Source: Pseudoalteromonas fuliginea (GTDB lineage: Bacteria > Pseudomonadota > Gammaproteobacteria > Enterobacterales > Alteromonadaceae). Taken from it: DNA of 64,000 bases. The notes beneath the pieces are model-generated. The model saw only the letters and a list, made by a program, of their open reading frames with translations, ran no database searches and was not told where the DNA came from. The position numbers and the translations under genes are program-made. Shown here piece after piece: positions 1 through 8,204 of the stretch. The stretch's first letter is position 1, and the number at the start of each line of letters is the position of its first letter. The DNA is taken from contig NZ_JJNZ01000026.1 of assembly GCF_000690055.1 (NCBI RefSeq), positions 92,421-156,420 of the forward strand, given 5' to 3'.

Positions 1-691
1 TACCGTCTAATTTACCAGCAAGTTCTGGTAATACTAAACCAACAGCTGCCGCAGCACCTGTTTTAGTTGGGATCATAGATTGAGTTGCACTACGCGCACG
101 GTATAAATCTGGGTGGTAAACATCAGATAAGTTTTGATCGTTGGTGTAAGCGTGAATAGTCGTCATGCTACCTTGTTCAATACCTACAGTGTCGTTAATT
201 GCCTTTGCAATTGGCGCTAAACAGTTAGTAGTACAAGAAGCGTTAGAAATGATATTGCTATCAGCATTAATTACGTCGCTGTTTACACCATGTACTACTG
301 TTGCATCTAAACCAGTACCTGGAGCAGATACGATTACTTTTTTAGCGCCTGCAGTAATGTGCTTAGCAGCGTCATCACGCTTAGTGAAAAAACCAGTACA
401 TTCTAAAACGATGTCTACGTTTAGCTCTTTCCACGGTAAGTTTGCAGGATCACGCTCTTGCGTTAACGTAATTACGTCATCACCAATTAGCATAGTGTTG
501 TTTTCAAGTGTTACTTTTTTAGAAAAAATACCATGAACTGAGTCATACTGCGTTAAATGTGCATTTACGTTAGCTGGTGCTAAATCGTTAATTGCGACAA
601 TTTTAATTTCGTTGTTTTGAGCTGACTCGTAAAGTGCACGTAATACATTGCGACCGATACGGCCATAACCGTTAATTGCTACATTAATCAT
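1..691 (-). CDS. gap: glyceraldehyde-3-phosphate dehydrogenase, type I (3' end outside the window)
   Basis: This gene converts glyceraldehyde-3-phosphate to 1,3-bisphosphoglycerate with NAD(P) in the cytoplasm. About 230 N-terminal residues of a usual ~335 are present. The start [16 protein letters not shown] is the Rossmann dinucleotide-binding motif. The catalytic-cysteine motif NASCTTNC lies near residue 150, and TKTGAAAA follows near residue 215. The start lies 9 bp downstream of the eda stop, so gap is the third gene of an edd-eda-gap operon. This placement lets the triose phosphate made by KDPG aldolase enter lower glycolysis directly. Because it sits with Entner-Doudoroff genes it may be a catabolic copy beside another gap elsewhere; this is inferred. 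The gene is truncated only by the window edge. Confidence 0.95.
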   Translation of the reverse strand, partial: MINVAINGYGRIGRNVLRALYESAQNNEIKIVAINDLAPANVNAHLTQYDSVHGIFSKKVTLENNTMLIGDDVITLTQERDPANLPWKELNVDIVLECTGFFTKRDDAAKHITAGAKKVIVSAPGTGLDATVVHGVNSDVINADSNIISNASCTTNCLAPIAKAINDTVGIEQGSMTTIHAYTNDQNLSDVYHPDLYRARSATQSMIPTKTGAAAAVGLVLPELAGKLDG

Positions 692-700
692 TTTAGACTC

Positions 701-1321
701 CTATTTAAGTTCACTTGCTTGGCGAGCAAGCGCTTCAATTGCTTGCCAGTCTTTATTTTCAATTAGTTGTTTATCTAGCATCCAAGTACCACCAACACAA
801 ATAACGTTGTTAAGCGCTAAATAATTAGGTGCAGTTGCTAGGCTAATGCCGCCAGTTGGGCAAAAAGTAATATGTGGTAATGGGCCACCGATTGATTTAA
901 GCATTGCTGTTCCGCCCGCGGCTTCTGCAGGGAAGAATTTTAAAAACTTAAAACCATGCGACGCAAGCTGCATAACTTCACTCGCCGTTGCAGCGCCTGG
1001 TAAAAATGGTATATCTGACTCTTTTGCTAAAGCAATCAGCTCATCGCTAACACCTGGGCTCACCATAAAATCAGCACCCGCAGCCACTGAAAGATCAAAG
1101 CTTGCTTTATCTACAACTGTTCCAGTGCCAACATATGCTTCTGGTACTTCCGCTTTCATTAGCTTTACAGCTTCTGCGGCAATTGGTGTACGTAGTGTAA
1201 TTTCTAAGGCTTTTAAACCGCCGTTATATAACGCTCTAGCAAGTGGTGCAGCATCTTCTAATTTTTCGATTACAACCACTGGCACCACTGGTGCCGATGC
1301 TAAGATTTTTTCAATACTCAT
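701..1321 (-). CDS. eda: KDPG aldolase (2-keto-3-deoxy-6-phosphogluconate aldolase)
   Basis: This enzyme cleaves 2-keto-3-deoxy-6-phosphogluconate to pyruvate and glyceraldehyde-3-phosphate, the last step of the Entner-Doudoroff pathway. The protein has 206 residues, close to the ~213 of E. coli Eda. The glutamate and arginine of ALEITLRTP fall at residues 40 and 44. The Schiff-base lysine is K128 in FLKFFPAE. The phosphate-binding segment CPTGGI is near residue 154. It starts 33 bp after the edd stop and ends 9 bp before gap, which indicates one transcript. It is a small soluble TIM-barrel protein with no signal peptide. Confidence 0.97.
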   Translation of the reverse strand: MSIEKILASAPVVPVVVIEKLEDAAPLARALYNGGLKALEITLRTPIAAEAVKLMKAEVPEAYVGTGTVVDKASFDLSVAAGADFMVSPGVSDELIALAKESDIPFLPGAATASEVMQLASHGFKFLKFFPAEAAGGTAMLKSIGGPLPHITFCPTGGISLATAPNYLALNNVICVGGTWMLDKQLIENKDWQAIEALARQASELK

Positions 1322-1354
1322 TACTTGTTCCTCATTACCCAGTATGGCTAATTT

Positions 1355-3205
1355 TTATTCAAGTCCAAAAGCACTCGCCCCTAAATCGGCACTGCTTACG
1401 ATATTTCTAAACCCTGTAAATAATTCACGACCCGTACCAAATGTTGCACTTGGTTGGCTAAGTTCTAGTTCACGTTTTGCAAGTTCTTCATCGCTAACAT
1501 GTACTTTCAAAATTCCGTTTGGCGCATCAAGCGTCACTAAGTCACCTTCTCGAATTTTAGCTATAATACCGCCCTCAACAGCCTCTGGCGCTAAGTGAAT
1601 AGCTGCAGGTACTTTACCAGATGCACCCGACATACGGCCGTCAGTAACAATGGCGACTTTAAAGCCTTCATCTTGAAGCGTTGCCATTACTGGCGTTAGC
1701 TTATGTAGCTCTGGCATGCCTTTCGCTTTAGGGCCTTGCTCTTTTAGCACAGCAATAAAGTCTTGGTTTAATTCGCCACGCGTGTATGCATCTTGCAGAG
1801 CACTTTGTGAGCTAAATACTTTCGCAGGAGCAGTAACAATCTGATGTTCTTCAGCAACCGCTGACACTTTGATAACAGCTTTACCTAAGTTACCCGTTAG
1901 AAGTTGCAGACCACCTTGCTTACTAAATGGGTTGCTCACTGGGCGAAGTACTTCTTCATCGTGTGAGTTTGCTGGGCAATCTACCCATTTAACTTTAGTT
2001 GGGCCGGTTGAGTTACTCATGATCAAGCTATCGTCTTTATCTAAACGAGGCTCTGTCATGTAAGGTGCTAAACCATCGCCTAGCATTGTTTGAACGTCTG
2101 TGTGTAAGTAACCAGCGCTTGCTAGCTCTCGCATTAAGAAACCCATACCGCCAGCTGCTTGGAAGTGGTTTACATCAGCTGAGCCGTTAGGATAAATACG
2201 TGTAAGCAGTGGTACAACTTCTGATAAATCAGACATATCTTTCCACGTAACCTGAATGCCGGCAGCTTTTGCTATCGCAACAATATGGATTGCATGGTTA
2301 GTAGAGCCACCTGTAGAAAGCAGGCCCACTAAACCGTTTATAATCGTTTTTTCACTGATCACATCGGCTAAACACGGACTTTCTTTATCATCGGTAAGCT
2401 GCTTAAGCATGGTTTCTACAGCATTACCAGTAAGGCCATCGCGAAGCTCAGTGTAAGGATTAATAAATGAACTACCTGGAAGGTGTAAACCCATTATTTC
2501 CATTAACATTTGGTTTGAATTGGCAGTACCGTAGAACGTACACGTACCTGCGCTGTGATAAGACGCACTTTCAGCTTCAAGTAAGTCTTCGCGACTCACT
2601 AAACCTTGTGCAAATTTTTGACGAATACGTGCTTTTTCTTTGTTAGGAATACCTGATTGCATTGGACCTGCTGGTAAAAAGAACACAGGTAAATGACCAA
2701 ACGACAATGCACCAATTAATAAACCAGGAACAATTTTGTCACAAACACCTAAACAAAAAACGCCATCAAACACATCGTGCGAAAGCGATATTGCTGTAGA
2801 CATAGCGATTACGTCACGAGAAAATAACGAAAGCTCCATGCCGTCACGCCCTTGCGTAACACCATCACACATTGCAGGAACGCCACCAGCAACTTGAGCT
2901 GTAGCATCGTACTTTGTTGCAATGTCTTTAATTAAATCTGGGTAGTCTTTGTATGGCACATGAGCCGATAACATATCATTATATGAGTTAATAATAGCAA
3001 GATTTGGCTGCTCATCAGCCTTTAAGCGGGCTTTGTCATCACTGCTACATGCAGCCATAACATGCGCAATATTACCGCAACCTAATCCAGCACGAACTCT
3101 TGTTTGTTTTTTTGCGTGCGAAATACGATCTAAATAGGCTTGACGGGTATTTTTACTGCGTTCGATAACGCGCTGGGTAACTTCTTGAATACGAGGGTGC
3201 AACAT
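1355..3205 (-). CDS. edd: phosphogluconate dehydratase
   Basis: This enzyme dehydrates 6-phosphogluconate to KDPG and belongs to the IlvD/Edd family of Fe-S dehydratases. Its 616 residues compare with 603 in E. coli. The family signature CDKIVPG is at residue 155, with further conserved cysteines in AMCDGVTQG (C113) and [14 protein letters not shown] (C222). The C-terminal glycine-rich segment [18 protein letters not shown] is characteristic. It is the first gene of edd-eda-gap. The promoter region carries two identical 14-bp palindromes, so repression by a LacI-family protein that senses a sugar is likely. No zwf or pgl gene is in the visible part, so the source of 6-phosphogluconate lies elsewhere. 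Confidence 0.97.
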   Translation of the reverse strand: MLHPRIQEVTQRVIERSKNTRQAYLDRISHAKKQTRVRAGLGCGNIAHVMAACSSDDKARLKADEQPNLAIINSYNDMLSAHVPYKDYPDLIKDIATKYDATAQVAGGVPAMCDGVTQGRDGMELSLFSRDVIAMSTAISLSHDVFDGVFCLGVCDKIVPGLLIGALSFGHLPVFFLPAGPMQSGIPNKEKARIRQKFAQGLVSREDLLEAESASYHSAGTCTFYGTANSNQMLMEIMGLHLPGSSFINPYTELRDGLTGNAVETMLKQLTDDKESPCLADVISEKTIINGLVGLLSTGGSTNHAIHIVAIAKAAGIQVTWKDMSDLSEVVPLLTRIYPNGSADVNHFQAAGGMGFLMRELASAGYLHTDVQTMLGDGLAPYMTEPRLDKDDSLIMSNSTGPTKVKWVDCPANSHDEEVLRPVSNPFSKQGGLQLLTGNLGKAVIKVSAVAEEHQIVTAPAKVFSSQSALQDAYTRGELNQDFIAVLKEQGPKAKGMPELHKLTPVMATLQDEGFKVAIVTDGRMSGASGKVPAAIHLAPEAVEGGIIAKIREGDLVTLDAPNGILKVHVSDEELAKRELELSQPSATFGTGRELFTGFRNIVSSADLGASAFGLE

Positions 3206-3338
3206 AATTTAACTCATCTCTATTAGTTAGAGGATAAAGGCTCAGTAGCAATTACAGACTCCACGTAAATAACTGTACTGAGCATCTTTGATTTACCCGT
3301 TCAAAGGTACGCTACCAGGGAGCCTCTCACAACAACCC

Positions 3339-3352
3339 TGACACCGGTGTCA
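3339..3352. promoter_or_regulatory. LacI-type operator, copy 1 upstream of edd
   Basis: This is a perfect 14-bp palindrome, TGACACCGGTGTCA, located 134 bp upstream of the edd start codon. It lies immediately downstream of the proposed -10 box of the edd promoter, a position where bound repressor would block initiation. Its centre is 33 bp (about three helical turns) from the second copy. The same 14-mer recurs upstream of glk, so the sites form a local regulon. Confidence 0.85.
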
Positions 3353-3356
3353 CTGT

Positions 3357-3386
3357 ATTAACGCATGACCATGACACCGGTGTCAA
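3357..3386 (-). promoter_or_regulatory. probable sigma-70 promoter of edd-eda-gap
   Basis: On the minus strand a perfect -35 box TTGACA (complement of 3381-3386) is followed after 18 bp by GTTAAT (complement of 3357-3362), a 4-of-6 match to the -10 consensus. The -35 box is fused to the distal operator and the -10 box sits just before the proximal operator. This is the layout expected of a repressed promoter. The assignment is from sequence alone. Confidence 0.5.
3372..3385. promoter_or_regulatory. LacI-type operator, copy 2 upstream of edd
   Basis: This is the second perfect copy of TGACACCGGTGTCA, overlapping the proposed -35 box. Two phased copies would let a tetrameric or cooperatively binding LacI-family protein occupy the promoter. 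The candidate regulators are the two LacI-family genes within 3.5 kb. Confidence 0.85.
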
Positions 3387-3479
3387 CCCTGAGTAATAAA
3401 AATAGACTAACTTTTTAACATGACCGATTAATGAACATTATAATTTTTAGGTATAAGCGGCTTTTTAGCAAGTTTATAA

Positions 3480-3519
3480 AAATAAAAAAGCCCAAATATG
3501 CGTCACTCATATTCGGGCT
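3480..3519 (-). terminator. intrinsic terminator of the glk-lacI unit
   Basis: A 12-bp stem (3489-3500 with 3508-3519, one G-U pair in the minus-strand RNA) and a 7-base loop are followed on the minus strand by a U-rich tract. It lies 20 bp downstream of the LacI-family stop codon. It separates the glk-lacI transcript from edd, which therefore needs the promoter described beside the operators. Confidence 0.8.
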
Positions 3520-3539
3520 ACTGTGAAAAAGAATTTAGA

Positions 3540-4556
3540 CTATTTTTTAACTTGAGCTGTTGATTCACGTGTGATCAAACGAGATTCAAGAATTACCTGA
3601 AATGGTTCATCTTGAGGCTGTGCTATATGAGAAATAAGTTGAGTAACAGCCTGCTTAGTCATTTCCTCAACAGGTTGTGCAATTGTTGTTAATCCTGGCC
3701 AGATATGGCGTGCAATCGGTGCATTATCAAACCCTGCTATTGAAATATCATCAGGCACTCTTAATTGACGCTGAGTTGCTAATTTAAGTACTGCTGCAGC
3801 CATGTAATCGTTTGAAGCAAATACAGCGGTTGGCCTTGGTGACAAATCTAAAATACTACGCGCGCTATCCACACCAGAGTGATAACTAAAGTTACCCTCC
3901 TCTACTAGGCGTTCGTTAAATTCTATACCATGGCTGGCAAGCGAACGTCTATAACCTTTAAATCGTTGTTGCGTAGCACTATGATCTGGATGCCCCTTGA
4001 TAAAAGCAATTGACTTATGACCAAGGCTTATCAAATGTTCTGTTACTTCAAATGCACCTTGCTCATCATTACTGCGCACAGAGATTGAATCATCTTCTAA
4101 TATTGCTGATGCCACTCTGGCATAAGGAATTTTTTTTGATTTTAAAAAATTAACCAACTCAGCAAAATCACCAAATGGTGGCGTCAGAACAATTCCATCT
4201 AACCGTGATGTTTGTAATAATTGCTCAATATTGTTGATAAGAGCTTCACCTCTAAATTCACAAGGGTGAATTAAAAGGTTGTAATTATTCTCTTGGCAAG
4301 CAGCTAGCGCACCTGTTTGCACTCGCGTAATGTAACTTTTACTTGGGTTATCGTAGAGGCAACCAATGATAAAACTGCGATTTTGAGCAAGCCCACGTGC
4401 TATTGGGTTTGGGGTATAATCAAGCTCTTTGAATACTGCAAGCACCTTTTCACGCGTAGCCACACTAACATTAGGTTCGTTATTTAAAACGCGTGATACC
4501 GTTTTTTTAGAAACACCAGCATGGCTTGCTACACTGTTGATTGTTACTTTTTTCAT
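3540..4556 (-). CDS. LacI-family transcriptional regulator (glk/Entner-Doudoroff linked)
   Basis: This is a 338-residue LacI/GalR repressor. The N-terminal helix-turn-helix reads VASHAGVSKKTVSRVLNNE, and the hinge helix ends in NPIARGLAQNRS near residue 60. A periplasmic-binding-protein-like sensor domain follows. I chose the ATG at 4556 because MKKVTI aligns with family starts; a TTG codon 21 bp upstream extends the frame but is less likely. It follows glk by 35 bp on the same strand and is followed by a terminator and then the edd operators. The adjacency and the K-K pair at the recognition-helix start suggest that it binds TGACACCGGTGTCA. E. coli GntR, with K-M there, also binds a CCGG-centred site. 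This link is an inference. The effector is unknown; glucose or a phosphorylated hexose is plausible. Confidence 0.9.
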   Translation of the reverse strand: MKKVTINSVASHAGVSKKTVSRVLNNEPNVSVATREKVLAVFKELDYTPNPIARGLAQNRSFIIGCLYDNPSKSYITRVQTGALAACQENNYNLLIHPCEFRGEALINNIEQLLQTSRLDGIVLTPPFGDFAELVNFLKSKKIPYARVASAILEDDSISVRSNDEQGAFEVTEHLISLGHKSIAFIKGHPDHSATQQRFKGYRRSLASHGIEFNERLVEEGNFSYHSGVDSARSILDLSPRPTAVFASNDYMAAAVLKLATQRQLRVPDDISIAGFDNAPIARHIWPGLTTIAQPVEEMTKQAVTQLISHIAQPQDEPFQVILESRLITRESTAQVKK

Positions 4557-4591
4557 CACTCTATTTTCCAAATGCAAACAAGGAAACGACC

Positions 4592-5584
4592 TTATTTACT
4601 GTTGTGCAAACATGCTGCGGCACCAATTAACGGGATGTTATCTTGCGTTACAAGCGTTACGGGAATTTGCCCTGTATATTGCGACATAATACCCTTTTGC
4701 GAAAAACGTTCAACAAAACGACTTTCAAGTAAGCGAGATTGCATGCGAGGCAAAATACCACCACCAATAAACAAACCACCTAATGCGCCATAAGCCAATG
4801 CTAAATCACCTGCCACGCTGCCTATCCAATCACAAAATTGATTGAGAGTTGCATCGCACACTTCACACTCACCACTATTAGCTAAGCTACTAATTTGCGC
4901 CGCATCAAGGTTTTTTGCAGTAACACCTTTAACTGCAGCCATTGCTTTGTATAAATGTGTAATGCCTGGACCAGAAAATACGGTTTCTACAGATACATGC
5001 TGATGCTCTTTTCTGAGTTCTGTAATTAGTGCGGTATCTAATTCGTTAACCGCCGCAAGCGATATATGACCACCTTCAGAACTTAATACTGACGTAGAGT
5101 GAGCTGTTCTTACTAAACACGCAGCACCAAAGCCAGTACCGGGCCCCATTACACCAATATTTGCATTTTCATCAGCTTGCCCTGATTTCACAGTCACATT
5201 TTGCAGAGGATCTAAATAAGGCGACGCATACGCAAAAGCAGCAAAATCGTTAATAACATCTAATTTTTCTAAATTAAAATGTTGTTTAAATTCGTTAACA
5301 CTAAAATGCCAGCCTAAATTAGTTAAATGCACTTGCCCTGCTTTTATAGGGCCTGCAACTGCTAAACATGCGCGTTTAGGTTTAATATGAGAGATGGTTG
5401 ATAAGTAACGCTCTAATGCATTTTCAAGCGAACCAAAATCAGCACTGGGAAATGTGTTGTTATGCTCTATAATAAATTGGTTTTTTGCCTCGTCAAAAGC
5501 TGTAATTAGAGCAAAACGAGCATTGGTGCCGCCGACATCAGCAACTAGGATAGGATCAAATTTGGTAGAAGCGTGTAAGCTCAT
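4592..5584 (-). CDS. glk: glucokinase (Glk family)
   Basis: This enzyme phosphorylates cytoplasmic glucose with ATP. It belongs to the bacterial Glk family (PF02685), shown by VADVGGTNARFAL near residue 14, GPGTGFGAACLV in the middle, EGGHISL, and the C-terminal GGLFIGGGILPR. I chose the ATG at 5584 because a purine-rich AAAGAGATAA lies just upstream and MSLHAST matches the expected length (330 residues). A longer frame to 5641 has no family support. Transcription runs on into the LacI-family gene. A TGACACCGGTGTCA operator lies 175 bp upstream in the divergent region. With no PTS in view, glucose released by the amylolytic enzymes of this window would enter metabolism here. Confidence 0.95.
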   Translation of the reverse strand: MSLHASTKFDPILVADVGGTNARFALITAFDEAKNQFIIEHNNTFPSADFGSLENALERYLSTISHIKPKRACLAVAGPIKAGQVHLTNLGWHFSVNEFKQHFNLEKLDVINDFAAFAYASPYLDPLQNVTVKSGQADENANIGVMGPGTGFGAACLVRTAHSTSVLSSEGGHISLAAVNELDTALITELRKEHQHVSVETVFSGPGITHLYKAMAAVKGVTAKNLDAAQISSLANSGECEVCDATLNQFCDWIGSVAGDLALAYGALGGLFIGGGILPRMQSRLLESRFVERFSQKGIMSQYTGQIPVTLVTQDNIPLIGAAACLHNSK

Positions 5585-5758
5585 GGTGTTATCTCTTTTG
5601 TTTAAGCGATTAATGCTTATTATTCTACAACGGTAAACCATTGGTATTTATTTACTTTAGGCTATCACCCTAAAGCAGCTATCACAGTAAAAATGCTGCC
5701 TATAAGAATATAGACAGCCAATACGTTTTGACAACAAAATGATAAAACGCCCACATTA

Positions 5759-5772
5759 TGACACCGGTGTCA
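5759..5772. promoter_or_regulatory. LacI-type operator between glk and a divergent LacI-family gene
   Basis: This is the third perfect copy of TGACACCGGTGTCA. It lies 175 bp upstream of the glk start and 105 bp upstream of the divergent regulator start, so it could control either or both genes. It ties glk to the edd-eda-gap operon as one regulon. The rest of the 292-bp intergenic region shows no other clear element. Confidence 0.8.
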
Positions 5773-5876
5773 TGGTCAAATCAATAAATAAATGCCTTTA
5801 ACCATAAAAAGCTTGAAAAAATCCATTAATAAACGAGAATGGCACAATTATTTATTACTTTAATTAAGTTGTAACA

Positions 5877-6893
5877 ATGAAAGGTAAAGCTACTTCATTC
5901 GACATTGCCCACTATGCTGGAGTGTCTCAATCAACCGTTTCTCGTGCTTTACGTAATAGCCCTCTGGTTAATGAAGAAACACGCAAACGTGTTCACGATG
6001 TAGCCAAACAACTTAACTACAAAGTAGATAAAAATGCCAGTAATCTTCGCACGCAACAAAGTAGTACACTCGCGTTGTTATTATTTGAAGACCCAACCTC
6101 AGATGACTCACAAATTAATCCATTTTTTTTGGCTATGCTAGGTAGCATAACTCGCGCGTGCGCTAAAGAAGGCTATGACTTATTAGTTTCATTTCAATCT
6201 GCTAGTGCTGATTGGCAAGCTGACTACGAAGATAGCCACAGAGCTGATGGCATCATTTTATTAGGTTATGGTGATTACATCGACTTTCAACCAAAGTTTA
6301 AAAGCCTACTTGAACAAAATACTAAATTTGTATGTTGGGGAGCAACGGTTGATAACCGCCCTGATCTAACCGTATGCTGTGATAACTATGGTGGAGGTAA
6401 GCAAGCTGCAGCCCATTTTATTGCACATAATCGTAGCAATTGTGCGTTTATAGGTGATGCTTCAGATCATAGTCCAGAATTTTTTGCACGCTTTCAAGGC
6501 TTCAAAGATGAGCTACTTGCTAATAAGGTAACAATAAACGAAAGAAAGATGGCCAACGCTATATCTACAGAAGAATCTGGATATCACGCCACCCGCTCCC
6601 TTATTGCTAATAATATAAAGTTTAACGCCTTATTCGCTGCAAGCGATTTAATCGCCATTGGCGCAATACGAGCGCTTAAAGAAGCAAATATCAAGGTACC
6701 TAAAGACGTAGCTGTTGTCGGTTTTGATAACATTGCTATTGCGAGCTATGTAAACCCACCACTTACGACCATAGAGCAAAATACGACGGTTGCAGGACAA
6801 ATGCTAGTTGAAAATTTATTAAAACTCATACGCGGGGAAGAAGTGCAAAGCACTTTATTACCGCCACTGTTAATTGCCAGAGGCTCAAGTTAA
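5877..6893 (+). CDS. LacI-family transcriptional regulator, divergent from glk
   Basis: This is a second LacI/GalR repressor of 338 residues. The helix-turn-helix is IAHYAGVSQSTVSRALRNS at residues 10-28 and the hinge NASNLRTQQS is near residue 55. The sensor domain ends with the usual DVAVVGFDNIAIASYVNPPLTTIEQ stretch near residue 275. It differs from the other regulator at the recognition-helix start (Q-S instead of K-K), so the two should prefer different operators. Candidates for its own site are the ACGT-centred palindromes of the starch locus or the CCGG palindrome in its own upstream region; the sequence does not decide this. No strong Shine-Dalgarno precedes the ATG. It is convergent with the DUF6429 gene. 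Confidence 0.88.
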   Translation: MKGKATSFDIAHYAGVSQSTVSRALRNSPLVNEETRKRVHDVAKQLNYKVDKNASNLRTQQSSTLALLLFEDPTSDDSQINPFFLAMLGSITRACAKEGYDLLVSFQSASADWQADYEDSHRADGIILLGYGDYIDFQPKFKSLLEQNTKFVCWGATVDNRPDLTVCCDNYGGGKQAAAHFIAHNRSNCAFIGDASDHSPEFFARFQGFKDELLANKVTINERKMANAISTEESGYHATRSLIANNIKFNALFAASDLIAIGAIRALKEANIKVPKDVAVVGFDNIAIASYVNPPLTTIEQNTTVAGQMLVENLLKLIRGEEVQSTLLPPLLIARGSS

Positions 6894-6907
6894 TTTAATT
6901 GTAAACT

Positions 6908-7141
6908 TTAGGGCTCATTTTTTACAAATAACTTATTAAATAACATTTCACATTGTTTAAGCCCATCAACCGTTAATACGATAGATTTAGCTTTACCAAT
7001 AGGGTTACAGATTAAACCTTTTTCAAACAACCGGTTGGTTACTTCCCAATCAACTTGCTTCCAAGCTCGATTGTGCTCATGTAATGTGAGATACATCAAC
7101 GCTAATGCAGCTTCATCTATTTTATTTTCATCAATATTCAT
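6908..7141 (-). CDS. DUF6429 family small protein
   Basis: This is a 77-residue cytoplasmic protein without signal peptide or membrane segment. The pattern ALALMYLTLHE..RAWK..DW...NRLFEKGLI.NPIGKAKSI..T.DG matches the DUF6429 family as I remember it. The layout resembles a small winged-helix fold, but no function is established. It ends 14 bp from the convergent LacI-family gene. Conservation of the family in many proteobacteria supports that it is a real gene. Confidence 0.75.
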   Translation of the reverse strand: MNIDENKIDEAALALMYLTLHEHNRAWKQVDWEVTNRLFEKGLICNPIGKAKSIVLTVDGLKQCEMLFNKLFVKNEP

Positions 7142-7193
7142 TACTAACTCCCAATCATTAGGACTCTTGAATTCAAGCTTTAAATTATTTACG

Positions 7194-7239
7194 TATTCAT
7201 TAAACCCTTTATAGCGAGGCTTTATTCATTAAACCCTTT
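7194..7239. repeat. 17-bp direct repeat
   Basis: The sequence tattcattaaacccttt occurs at 7194-7210 and again at 7223-7239, 29 bp apart. The second copy overlaps the end of a possible small ORF. It may be a replication-slippage product. No function is proposed. Confidence 0.7.
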
Positions 7240-7371
7240 CATTTTTATAACCAGGACGTGCAGTTCTGCTTTTTCATCACTTCGTCTATCTGCTACTGGT
7301 TTAGCTTCATTCTTGAACCAGAGAATAAAGAAAATAAAATAATTGAGCAATATAATTGCCACTGAAACCAT
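7222..7371 (-). CDS. possible small single-pass membrane protein (49 aa)
   Basis: A short frame starts 5 bp after the response-regulator stop. It encodes a 49-residue product with one hydrophobic segment (about residues 3-19, VAIILLNYFIFFILWF) followed by a charged tail rich in Lys, Arg and Glu. Its close spacing to the upstream gene suggests membership in that operon. No good Shine-Dalgarno is visible and I recognise no family, so it may be a chance frame. Confidence 0.35.
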   Translation of the reverse strand: MVSVAIILLNYFIFFILWFKNEAKPVADRRSDEKAELHVLVIKMKGFNE

Positions 7372-7376
7372 TATTT

Positions 7377-8204
7377 CTAATTCAAACTCTGTGATAATAA
7401 GTAACCAGAGTTATTAAGTAATCGACTTTTTAGTTCTTTGCTGTAAGTACGGCTTACTTTCATAGATTTATCATTTTTTAAAATAGCGTTGTACTCACTA
7501 TTTCGCAGAGGTTCTAAACGCTTTACATGCTTCAGATTTACGATAGCTGATTTATGTATGCGTACAAAATCAGCTGGGAGTGTATCTTTTTCGAGACTTT
7601 TCATTCGAGCTCGCATCACAAATGTTTCTTGTTGAGTATGTACACACATATAATCACCTGCTGCATCTATACATAAAATATCGTTGTAAGGTACAAGTTG
7701 TATAGGGTTTCGACCATCTTGTATAATTAAGTTATTAGCCTCAACTAACGTTTCAATTTTTGTTGAGTTGGTGAGTTTTGGTTGCTGCGCGTTTAAATAA
7801 CTTTCGCGCATTTCAAGTAATTGCTGCTTGTTAACCACACTGCTTAAACGTTCACTTGCGCGCTCAATTGCTTCACCTAAGCGCTGCAATTTAACCGGCT
7901 TGAGCAAATAATCTACCGCCTTAACTTCAAAAGCTTGCACTGCATGCTGATGAAAAGCTGTAACAAAAATAACAGCAGGGCAATAATTCCCAATAAAGTA
8001 TTTAACTAACTCAAAGCCTGATTTTTCAGGCATTTCTATATCTAAAAAAATAAGGTTTGGTTGGGTTTTATTTATAATACTTACGGCGTCATCTACACTA
8101 TTAGCATGACCAATAACATCTATTTGAGGAAAGCTTTCAAGCCTTATCATCAACCCTTCTATAGCACTGTACTCATCATCAACTATCAGTGTTTTTAGCT
8201 GCAT
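7377..8204 (-). CDS. LytTR-family response regulator
   Basis: This is the partner of the upstream histidine kinase. An N-terminal receiver domain begins LKTLIVDDEYSAIEGL; the phosphoacceptor aspartate is in NLIFLDIEMPEKSG near residue 54, and the conserved lysine is in VDYLLKPVKL near residue 104. A C-terminal LytTR DNA-binding domain has the hallmarks FVRIHKSAIVNLKHVKRLEP and MKVSRTYSKEL. I chose the ATG at 8204 because AGGAG lies 8 bases upstream; a frame extending to 8228 lacks this. The start overlaps the kinase stop by 26 bp, so translation is coupled. LytTR regulators bind pairs of direct repeats; I did not identify such a pair confidently. The target genes are unknown. Confidence 0.93.
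   Translation of the reverse strand: MQLKTLIVDDEYSAIEGLMIRLESFPQIDVIGHANSVDDAVSIINKTQPNLIFLDIEMPEKSGFELVKYFIGNYCPAVIFVTAFHQHAVQAFEVKAVDYLLKPVKLQRLGEAIERASERLSSVVNKQQLLEMRESYLNAQQPKLTNSTKIETLVEANNLIIQDGRNPIQLVPYNDILCIDAAGDYMCVHTQQETFVMRARMKSLEKDTLPADFVRIHKSAIVNLKHVKRLEPLRNSEYNAILKNDKSMKVSRTYSKELKSRLLNNSGYLLSQSLN

Noticed and set aside
846..1598. 250-codon open frame on the plus strand across eda and edd
   Set aside because: It is antisense to two clearly conserved genes, has low-complexity Ser/Ala-rich content and no ribosome-binding site; a codon-use shadow.
7142..7376. Possible pseudogene between the DUF6429 gene and the response regulator
   Set aside because: No recognisable protein fragment beyond the 49-codon frame; only a 17-bp direct repeat is visible.
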